From a candidate division BRC1 bacterium HGW-BRC1-1 (GTDB lineage: Bacteria > Sumerlaeota > Sumerlaeia > Sumerlaeales > Sumerlaeaceae), in contig PHCB01000016.1 in NCBI GenBank assembly GCA_002842095.1, positions 1 through 52,148 on the forward strand: a stretch of 52,148 nt of DNA, read 5' to 3'. Made by a program: the position numbers and the translations under genes. Below, piece by piece: positions 7,701-15,100 of the stretch. Under the pieces are notes generated by a model, which was not told where the DNA came from, did no database searches, and was given only the letters and a program-made list of their open reading frames with translations. Position 1 is the stretch's first letter. Each line of letters opens with the position of its first letter.

Positions 7701-8581
7701 GACATCCGCTCCGACGGTGCTGAATTCGCGGCGCTGGGGCCAACCAACACATGCGCGCCAAGCGGTACTCCGGCATGGTCTGCGATGACGGAGCATTTGG
7801 CCTTGAACAGGAAAAAGATATTACCCGGTTCCTCGCTGAGTGTCTCGAAGTTACCTTGTCCCTTGGCTATGATCAGGTCGGCCTCGGAGAACCTCCGGTT
7901 AAACTCTTCGCTGCAATCGTTGAAGATCGTGCCCGGTGCATCTGAACCGTTGTTGATGAGTTCGGCTATTTCATGGATGCCCACGGCCCGCGCGTCGATC
8001 TCCGTTGCGTCATTGAGAATTGGGGCACCTCGCACCGCCACGGTCACCCGCCCCTGGGGGAGTTGCTCGATCAGCAGACGATCAAAGGCAATCTCTCCGG
8101 CGTTGTCGGCGAGATACAAAATAGTTTTGGCCGCGGCAATCGCCCGGCGAAATCTTTCAAAGTCGCCCACGATGGGCTCGTCCAGTGCCTGTCGAACGGC
8201 CCGCATCATATCTGATTCATCCACGCTGCCGTTAACCCCCATGTCGATCACATTGCCGGCAATGGCCAGATGAATCGCCAGCAGCAGGGGATCGTGCGCG
8301 GATGCGAGTTCACGTCTCAGTTCGGGCAACAGGGCCAATGCCATGCGGTTCTGCTCTTCCTTGGCTCGGTGATAGGGGTCGCGGACGCCGGTGATCTCGC
8401 GCAGGCGTCGGTGAAATCGCTGGCCCATGGCCGGAGGCGGCCGGTTCATGTCTATCTCGTCTGCCCAGCCAAGCACCTCGCGGATGATGCGCTCGTGCAC
8501 GGCAGGATCGGGCGACACCATGCGGGCCGCATTCAGTGACTGGCGCAGGAAACAGGGTATGCAGTCGAGATATGTCTTCAT
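7697..8581 (-). CDS. DUF89 / ARMT1-like metal-dependent protein
   Basis: The 294-residue protein starts MKTYLDCIPCFLRQSL, with an N-terminal CxxC (C7, C10) typical of the prokaryotic DUF89 branch. It has the family's metal-site signature LADNAGEIAFDRLL (D159, N160, E163, D167) and the later IIAKGQGNFETL. Family members are metal-dependent hydrolases acting on phosphorylated metabolites; the physiological substrate of this branch is not known to me. DUF89 genes recur beside MinD/NifX clusters in anaerobes, which links them to cofactor or damage-control metabolism. I use the ATG at 8581 rather than the 8743 one, because the extra 54 residues overlap the neighbouring NifX-like gene and have no family similarity. 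Confidence 0.85.
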   Translation of the reverse strand: MKTYLDCIPCFLRQSLNAARMVSPDPAVHERIIREVLGWADEIDMNRPPPAMGQRFHRRLREITGVRDPYHRAKEEQNRMALALLPELRRELASAHDPLLLAIHLAIAGNVIDMGVNGSVDESDMMRAVRQALDEPIVGDFERFRRAIAAAKTILYLADNAGEIAFDRLLIEQLPQGRVTVAVRGAPILNDATEIDARAVGIHEIAELINNGSDAPGTIFNDCSEEFNRRFSEADLIIAKGQGNFETLSEEPGNIFFLFKAKCSVIADHAGVPLGAHVLVGPSAANSAPSERMS

Positions 8582-8621
8582 GACTCGGTGGTTTCTCGCC
8601 GGTATGTAACCGGGGTATTCA

Positions 8622-8984
8622 TCATGCCCAGTGACCGTCTTTGTCAGCAGAAGTGCTTGGAGTGAGGTTGCCCAAACGGAATTGTTCGAGGGCTTCTGCA
8701 GCGGTGGTTGCCTCCGTGGTGTAGACCTTGACGCCGGCGGCATTTAGTACGCGAAAAGCCTTTGGCCCGCAATGGCCGGTCACAAGACATTCCGCTCCGA
8801 GACGCGCCACGGTTTCGGCAGACTGAATCCCTGCGCCCTGGGCAGCGTTAAGGTTCTGCTGATTGTCAACCACCTCGAAGGTCTCGGTAACCAAATCGTA
8901 AACAAGGAATTTGGCGGCGCGACCGAAGCGGCTGTCGATGGGGGAGTCGAGGTCAGTTTCAGATACGGTGAAGGCTATTTTCAT
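8622..8984 (-). CDS. NifX/NifB-type dinitrogenase iron-molybdenum cofactor family protein
   Basis: A single-domain 120-residue member of PF02579. It starts MKIAFTVSETDLDSPIDSRF, followed by GRAAKFLVYD, and has the conserved SAETVARLGAECLVTGHCGPKAFRVLNAAGVKVY region. Such proteins bind iron-sulfur or iron-molybdenum cofactor intermediates in the cytoplasm. This is one of three NifX-type domains in the operon. An AAAGAG Shine-Dalgarno sequence lies about 5 bases upstream of the ATG. The preceding intergenic stretch of 108 bases contains a hairpin (9039-9060). The DUF89 gene starts 40 bases downstream of its stop. Confidence 0.9.
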   Translation of the reverse strand: MKIAFTVSETDLDSPIDSRFGRAAKFLVYDLVTETFEVVDNQQNLNAAQGAGIQSAETVARLGAECLVTGHCGPKAFRVLNAAGVKVYTTEATTAAEALEQFRLGNLTPSTSADKDGHWA

Positions 8985-9038
8985 GAGTTCTCTTTCGTTA
9001 AATTGAATCTGTCATTATGTCTGATTATTGCAGATACG

Positions 9039-9060
9039 GGCGGTTGGGGGGGGAACCGCC
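9039..9060 (-). other. Intra-operon hairpin with homopolymer loop
   Basis: GGCGGTT (9039-9045) pairs with AACCGCC (9054-9060) around a run of eight G on the given strand (C in the transcript). It sits between the DUF5320 and NifX-like genes. No T-rich tail follows on the minus strand, so an mRNA processing or stability element is more likely than a terminator. Confidence 0.45.
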
Positions 9061-9092
9061 AACCACCCGTTCGGGAGTGATTGTTGCCGCGC

Positions 9093-9443
9093 TCAACCGG
9101 CGGAATTGCCGCCTTCAAGCTCGGAAAGGCGTTTCTGAATTTCGTCCAGCTGCGACTGAATTGCCGTGGCCTGGTTCTTAAGGACCTGTTTCTCGGCCAC
9201 GAGATCGGGTTCTTGAACGGGGAGTTCGTTGGCGCGAGCCCGGTTCTGGCGTCCGACACCGCCGCCGCCACGACCTCGACCCCGACCGCCACTTGATCCA
9301 CCGCCGCGTCTGAGTCCCATTCCTTGTCCACCCCCGCGGGCTGACTCTGCAGCTCCGGGTGTATTGGTGTCTGCGCAGTTTCCTGCTGCACGTCCGCTCA
9401 TTGGACCCGATCCCATGGGTCCCGTTCCGTCTTTTCCTGGCAT
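9093..9443 (-). CDS. DUF5320-like small glycine-rich protein with coiled-coil end
   Basis: A 116-residue protein beginning MPGKDGTGPMGSGPMSGR, the start typical of the DUF5320 family found beside NifX and MinD-like genes in anaerobes. The middle is low complexity, rich in Gly and Arg. The last 40 residues (AEKQVLKNQATAIQSQLDEIQKRLSELE in part) form a predicted coiled coil. A strong AGGAGG lies 9 bases before the ATG at 9443, which decides the start against an upstream ATG at 9521. The function is unknown. The genomic association suggests a role with the neighbouring iron-sulfur ATPases. Confidence 0.8.
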   Translation of the reverse strand: MPGKDGTGPMGSGPMSGRAAGNCADTNTPGAAESARGGGQGMGLRRGGGSSGGRGRGRGGGGVGRQNRARANELPVQEPDLVAEKQVLKNQATAIQSQLDEIQKRLSELEGGNSAG

Positions 9444-9475
9444 GATTTCATGCCTCCTTTCAATTTTGGTCATCG

Positions 9476-10003
9476 TTATATTAAACATTCCCTTGCCATC
9501 GGGGTGCCGCATTTCGGGCACAGCTTTTCGACGCAGGGGAAGGCGCGCTCATGAGGTTCGCGACATCCGCAGTTGGGGCAGACGCAAGCGCCCACATCGG
9601 GTCCGCCCATTCGCCCCCGTCGCATTCTGTCCTGACCCTGACGCCTGCCACGTCCGCAGCAGCCGGGCATGGCAAATTCATCGCGCTCGAGTTTGCCCTC
9701 AAGGAACGCCTGAATGATCTCGTCGAGATCCCCGGCAATGAACGGAATCACTTTGATCCCGTAGGCGGTAACCGTCTCGTGCAATGGGCTCGAAATCGCG
9801 CCGCATACAAGCACGCCGATTCCCAAACCTGCCAGTCGTAGCGCTTTTTGTACGGGCAGGTCGGCTGTTATGACTTCTGCCGTTTCCGAAACTATTTGCG
9901 CGGCATCGAACTCAACGACCTTTACCTGTCGTGCGACATCAAAGACCGGAGCGATCCGACTGTCCCAGCACGCAAATGCAGTTTTAATAATCGCATGATC
10001 CAT
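9476..10003 (-). CDS. NifX-type cofactor-binding protein with C-terminal zinc-ribbon
   Basis: First gene of the operon, 175 residues. Residues 1-110 form a PF02579 domain (IIKTAFACWDSRIAPVFD, then LGIGVLVCGAISSPLHETV). After an Arg/Gly-rich linker with a CC pair (C115, C116), residues 140-172 carry two cysteine pairs, C142-C145 (CPNC) and C162-C165 (CPKC), with extra C140, C147 and C157, like a zinc ribbon or rubredoxin-like knuckle. This could bind zinc or iron. The ATG at 10003 has no clear Shine-Dalgarno sequence and lies only about a dozen bases from the -12 element of the putative sigma-54 promoter. Translation may therefore be leaderless, or may use a rare start slightly downstream. Confidence 0.85.
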   Translation of the reverse strand: MDHAIIKTAFACWDSRIAPVFDVARQVKVVEFDAAQIVSETAEVITADLPVQKALRLAGLGIGVLVCGAISSPLHETVTAYGIKVIPFIAGDLDEIIQAFLEGKLERDEFAMPGCCGRGRRQGQDRMRRGRMGGPDVGACVCPNCGCREPHERAFPCVEKLCPKCGTPMARECLI

Positions 10004-10015
10004 GACCCATGCTAT

Positions 10016-10032
10016 TGCAACAATCGGACCAA
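10016..10032 (-). promoter_or_regulatory. Putative sigma-54 (RpoN) promoter of the MinD/NifX operon
   Basis: On the minus strand the sequence TTGGTCCGATTGTTGCA has the invariant GG and GC dinucleotides exactly 10 bases apart and a perfect TTGCA -12 box. The -24 box TGGTCC departs from TGGCAC at two positions. It lies just upstream of the first operon gene and downstream of a sigma-54 activator gene, which supports the call. Confidence 0.65.
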
Positions 10033-10114
10033 GGAAATGCGCGTTTCAGATTGATGTTAGATGACTGAAATTACGAGGCTTGAGTTGGATCGCCAGAAAA
10101 TAGAAGGTCCTGTT

Positions 10115-10134
10115 CAGTAGCTCGAATGCTACTG
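10115..10134. promoter_or_regulatory. Putative enhancer (upstream activating) palindrome for the sigma-54 activator
   Basis: A perfect inverted repeat, CAGTAGC - six bases - GCTACTG, lies about 85 bases upstream of the putative -24 box, a usual distance for an activator binding site. A further GCTACT half-site lies at 10161-10166. It is the clearest palindrome in the 205-base gap between the activator gene and the operon. Confidence 0.55.
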
Positions 10135-10208
10135 TCTCTGGGTGCGACCGGTGCGCTGTCGCTACTCTTTAAGCTGTAACGATTCCCTGTATAACTGGAA
10201 GCGCGGCG

Positions 10209-11588
10209 TTACATCTTTCGCCGCTGGCGGCCGTCCTGCTCTGGCAGCGAGATGCCAAGTTTCTTCATGCGGCGAAAGAGCGTGGTCTTGTGGATTCCAA
10301 GTTCTCTTGCGGCTGCGAGGCGGTTGAAGTCGTTGTGTTCAAGGGCGGTGCGGATTGCCTGGGTGTCGAGAATGTCGTGGACGGAGCCGCCCGGCGACTC
10401 TGCAGTTCCGAGCGTGCCTCTCAGTTCCTCGGGAAGGTGCCCGATCCCGATGATTCCGTCGGTGCAGTGGATAAAGGCGCGCTCGATGGCGTTTTCCAGT
10501 TCGCGAATGTTGCCCGGCCAGTCATGCGCCATAAGAAGCGATAGCGCCTCGTTTGCCATTCCCTGAACGGATTTGCCGTGAAGGCGGTTGAAGCGTGCGA
10601 TGAACTGTTCAACCAAAAGGGGAATGTCTTCTTTTCTGCGGCGCAGTGGCGGCAGTTCGACCCGCACCACATTTACGCGGTAGTAGAGGTCTTCGCGGAA
10701 GCGCCCCTCACGCATTTCCCCGGCAAGGTCGCTGTTGGTGGCGACGATGATTCGTGCGTCAGTTTTTTCAGAACGCGTGGAACCCAGCGGTTCGTACGTT
10801 CTTTCCTGCAGCACACGTAACAGGCGCACCTGGAGCGCCGGACTTACTTCGCCGATTTCGTCCAGAAACAGTGTTCCACCTTTTGCCAGCGCGAAACGGC
10901 CGGGCTTGTCTTTCTGCGCCCCGGTGAATGCCCCCGCCTTGTAGCCGAAGAGCTCCGACTCCAGAAGCGTGTCGGGGAGGGCACCGCAGTTCACTGCGAT
11001 AAACGGTCCGCGGTTGCGCGGGCTGAGAGAATGGATTGTTCGCGCGATCAATTCTTTGCCCGTTCCGGTTTCTCCCAGAACCAGCACCGTGCTGGGGCTT
11101 GCCGCCACCGCTGGCAGCACTTCGAAAACACGTTTCATCAGAGAGCTTCGGCTCGTCAGGTCGCCAACGCGGTACTTCCCCTTCAACTCCTGGCGCAGCG
11201 CCTCCACCTCGGAAAGATCGCGAAATGTTTCCGCCCCGCCGGTGACATTACCCACTGCATCGCGAAGCACGGCGGTGGAAATACTAATCGGGATACGGTT
11301 CCCCTCGGAGTCGATAATGTAGCACGACTTGCCCACGATGGGCCTGCCCGTTTCGAGCGTCTGGTTGAGAGCGCAATCGTCACCGCAGATGCTGGACCGG
11401 AACACCTCGGAGCATCGCCGTCCGATCGCCTCCTCACGCGGAACACCGGTAATCTCCTCGGCCGCGCGATTGAACGATGTGATGCACCAGTCAGCGTCCA
11501 CCGTAAACACGCCGTCCGAAATGCTCTCAAGAATAGCCTCAGTCGGGCTGAGCAAAACAGGCTTCGCGCTCTTCTTGCGCCCCTTCAC
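10209..11588 (-). CDS. Sigma-54-dependent transcriptional activator (PAS - AAA+ - Fis-type HTH)
   Basis: The 459-residue enhancer-binding protein has a PAS domain (about 15-135), a central AAA+ domain with Walker A GETGTGKE, the sigma-54-contacting GAFTGA loop, Walker B GGTLFLDEIGE and R-finger region FREDLYYRVNV. It ends in a Fis-type helix-turn-helix (ALEHNDFNRLAAARELGIHKTTLFRRMKKLG in part). The PAS domain holds four cysteines (C35, C59, C68, C72); the cluster SSICGDDCALNQTLETG suggests a redox or iron-sulfur sensor. It starts with GTG at 11588. It lies immediately upstream of, and codirectional with, the NifX/MinD operon, whose promoter it probably activates. Confidence 0.92.
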   Translation of the reverse strand: MKGRKKSAKPVLLSPTEAILESISDGVFTVDADWCITSFNRAAEEITGVPREEAIGRRCSEVFRSSICGDDCALNQTLETGRPIVGKSCYIIDSEGNRIPISISTAVLRDAVGNVTGGAETFRDLSEVEALRQELKGKYRVGDLTSRSSLMKRVFEVLPAVAASPSTVLVLGETGTGKELIARTIHSLSPRNRGPFIAVNCGALPDTLLESELFGYKAGAFTGAQKDKPGRFALAKGGTLFLDEIGEVSPALQVRLLRVLQERTYEPLGSTRSEKTDARIIVATNSDLAGEMREGRFREDLYYRVNVVRVELPPLRRRKEDIPLLVEQFIARFNRLHGKSVQGMANEALSLLMAHDWPGNIRELENAIERAFIHCTDGIIGIGHLPEELRGTLGTAESPGGSVHDILDTQAIRTALEHNDFNRLAAARELGIHKTTLFRRMKKLGISLPEQDGRQRRKM

Positions 11589-12191
11589 GACAGCGGCCTG
11601 TTACGAATCGGGCAGGCATTCGCCGGTACGGATCCGGCTTCAAACAGCGCTCTATCGTCTCTCTCGGCAACCATGGTGCGTAGTACAGGATCGGCTGCGA
11701 AGTTGTTCCACAAGGCTCTCTTCAAGGTGTTACGATTTCGTTTGACACCACCACAAGAGAAACCTATGCGCTCTAAACAGGGTAAACCTGTAACCCCCCG
11801 AGGTTCGTCGGATTTTGGCCTGAGAGTGAACATTGAACCAAGAATGAATGTTCGCACCTTACGCGCCTCGCAGATCGAATCTCTGGCGGTTACAGGGGGG
11901 CTTTAGCGATGCAACCGCCTTTCGAGGAGGCTGCGCACAAGTGTGAAGTGTAGGTGAGTCCGCTCCGGCGGGCTCACTGGGAAAACACAAGAGCCGCTGA
12001 AGTTGTGGTGAATTTCAGGAGTAGTCCTGTCCAACTCAAGTGATTTCCTTCGGGGCAATGCGCTGTATCAGGCGTCCAATGGATGCGTGTTCACGCAAGT
12101 TCCGCCATACACATTTAACACTGTGCCTCCCTCCCCCAGACGGCTCACCGCCAAACAAAACATGTAAACCATACCTGGGGAGGAAAACCTT
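11589..12191. other. Intergenic region upstream of the beta-helix/dockerin gene
   Basis: This stretch of 603 bases has no convincing gene. Two weak frames overlap: a plus-strand frame of 46 codons (11766-11906, AAGAGA before its ATG), and a minus-strand frame of 90 codons (11585-11857) whose stop overlaps the activator GTG. Neither has recognisable similarity. A 9-base inverted repeat CCTGTAACC/GGTTACAGG is at 11787-11795 and 11888-11896. A hairpin with a 10-base stem (one G-U pair) and TCCG loop is at 11954-11977. A GGGAGG Shine-Dalgarno sequence precedes the next gene at 12192. The promoter of the secreted-protein operon is presumably here, but I cannot place it. Confidence 0.5.
11954..11977 (+). 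other. Leader hairpin upstream of the secreted-protein operon
   Basis: GTGAGTCCGC (11954-11963) pairs with GCGGGCTCAC (11968-11977) around the tetraloop TCCG, with one G-U pair. No T run follows. It lies 214 bases upstream of the large secreted-protein gene and may shape its 5' leader. Confidence 0.4.
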
Positions 12192-15100
12192 ATGAAGTCT
12201 TTTCGCAGTATTCTTTCGCTTATCGCCTGTGCGCTGTTAGCGCTCGGTGCCAGCCAGTCCGCCCACGCGGCAAACACCGTGTCGGCATCCGTCGCAACGC
12301 CCCTGCCCACCGGGCCGGGACAGACATTCGGGGTGTCGCTGGACATCAGTACGGATTCGCCGACCCAGCATGTCAGCGGCTTCTATTTAAAAGTGTATTA
12401 CGATGACACCCAGGTGACGTTAACGGGCTGTTCCAATAACACGGGTGAGGCGTCAACTGGTTACTTCTTAGACGCACCTATCCCAAGTCCTCAGATTGCA
12501 GGCTTAAACGCCTTCAAATATATTTTGATGTCCACGCTGCATGATTTGATTGGCCCGGGACCGATCGGGCAGGTGAACTTCACGACTCGGCCGGGTTTCA
12601 CGGGAACCGTGCGCATAGCGGTTCTGCCGGGTGACGAACCTGACTCAGAAGAAGGGCTGACCGATGAAATCTTCCATGTGATCCCGGTGACTTACAGCAT
12701 CCCTGATCCGCTTTTCGATGGCCCGGCCAATGTCTATGTTTACAAGGGCTGGGCGGGGGCGACCGCAGGGGACAGTGTAATAACACCCGCGCCCGACAGC
12801 ATCACCGCTGTTTATGGCGTGAACGCCTTCGACACAGTGCAGGGCGGCGTGAACGCGGTAGACGCGGGCGCCAAGGTGATGGTTTATGACGGCGGGTTTG
12901 AAGCCGAGGCAGTGACGATTGCCAAGTCGCTGATCTTCGAGGGCCGCGCACCGGCACCCCCATCGCCAACTGTTAGTTCCATCGACCTCGATGCCGGCGC
13001 TGTTGTTACCGACTCAATCGGCGTAACCGCCGACACGGTGAACGTGAACGCAAACAACGTGCTCATCGCCGACGGTATCCTGGTGGCGAAAAACGATCCT
13101 CTGAACCGCGCAACTGTGACCATCGCCGATGACGTTTATGCCCAGTCCAACGTGGTCGTGGACAAGGCCATCATCTTGGCCGGTCAGAGCCGAGCAGGAG
13201 CGATCATCGTCCCGGCGGCAGAGGACGGCAATAAGGATAACGCTTTCGCCGACAGTGCTCAGAATGGTATTATTATCAAGTCCAGTGATGTGATGATCAA
13301 AAACCTGACTCTCAACGGGCAGGGGAATCCTGGTCTGACACCCGGCAAGAACAACTTCCGCATCGGCATCGTTTCAGCTGATGCAAGCTATCCGGGTGGC
13401 GGCACCTGGAACAACCTGCATGTGGATGGCGTTGATGTCCGTCATCCCTATCGTCGAGGAATTTCAGTGTGGCCTCCCGCAGTCTCGGGCACTCTGATCG
13501 AGAACTCGTTGATTGACGATGTCAGGTTCAATCAAGGAATGGCTGTGGCGGGACAAGGCGAGATTCTCAATAACACGATCAACCACGCTTTCCAGGGTAT
13601 TGTGTTGGGTCCGGACCCCACAACCCCCGCTGGTATCTGCAAGGTGAATGGTAACACGCTGACAGACATCGGAAACTCGGCGGGATGCTGGGGCTATCCG
13701 AACGGCCAACCAAGAGGCATCCAGTTCAACAATAGCGATTCAGTTGGACGCGAAGTCGAGATTAAGAACAACACCATCTCTGACAATGGTCTCGAGCAGT
13801 ACAGTGGCGCGGTTGGAATCTACACTCGTCTCCCCAACTCGGATTCAGTCGTCGAGGGCAACAATATCACGCTCTCTTCGGGTGTTTCATGGGCCGAACC
13901 TGGAAGCCAGGCGGTTGGCATGCTGCTGGGATGGTCTTACGCCAAAGGTTTCTTGGCTAAGAACAATCAGATTAACATGACCAAGTACGGTATCGGCGTG
14001 ATGGTGCACGGAAGCGGCAGCACGGCCAATCCGCTTGTGCTGGAAGGCAACACAATCACGAGTACCCTAAGTGCGGCGCTCGAAACAGGCGACGGTACCG
14101 GTATCTACATTGCCAACGAGTACCTGTTTGCCCCGACCGACAGAAGTCTATCTCATGTGATACTCCAGAACAACAACGTCATCAGTGGATTCGTGAGGGG
14201 CGTCGCGATCGAAAAGCTCCCGGCAGCATCCCAAGCGCTTACGCTGATAGCTGACGGTAATAGCATCTCCGGTAACTCCGGTGCGGGTATTGCATCCGTG
14301 GGATCCGGATCCGGCGTCATCACGCTCAGCGCAACAAACAACACCATCAACGGCAACGCCACCGGCCTCTCCGCTTCCGGAGCGGCACTGGCAACCGTTA
14401 CTGGCAACACGATGTACGGCAACCCGGTGCAGTTTGCATTCGATTCCGGCGTCGGCACGGCTGCGACGGTCAACACCTTCGCGATGGCAGACCGCCTGCC
14501 TGCAGACCTGGAGTTGATCATCGACGCCAACACGCTGACGGGCAAGGTTTACATCGGCGAGGGGTCGCCTTTCACGCTCGTTCGCGCTGAGAGCGGTTAC
14601 CTAAACGTCCGCAATAGGATCCAGCCGTCGGCGACAGCTGCCACGGAAGGCGACACGGTGCGCTGCCCCGGTGATGCGGTGGCAGCACGGGTGACTTACC
14701 CGGAGCAGGTCTCGGCGAACAAGGCCCTGACCTTCCTCGGCGAGCCGGGCGACACGACCGTCGCCGGCCCTGCAGCCACGGCTCCTATTGTCGACGGACA
14801 AAATGTCGCTGGCAACGGGTTCTCCATGGTCAGCGCGGCAGACGATGTCGCGGTGCGCGGGTTCTTTGTGCGCAACCATGCCTCGGGCGGCGACAACGCA
14901 ACCGGTGCAGGAGTCTGGACTTCGACCGACAGCGACCGTATCACGGTCGCCGACTGCGATATCCAGGCATGTGCCAACGGGGCGGTCTTCGGCTGGGTGG
15001 ACTCATCCACCACGCTTGACGGCTGGAACATCGCCTACAACACGATCAATGTCCCGACCACTAGTATTAACGGGGCAATTGACCTCACGAACATGATCAA

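Noticed and set aside
4907-10003. Nitrogen fixation gene cluster
   Set aside because: NifX and NifU/IscU-type domains are present but no nifHDK, nifEN or nifB core is in the window. Similar operons occur in non-diazotrophs.
11742-11770. Sigma-70 promoter for the secreted-protein operon (TTGACA, 17 bases, TATGCG)
   Set aside because: The -10 box matches poorly and lies over 420 bases from the gene. It is too weak to call.
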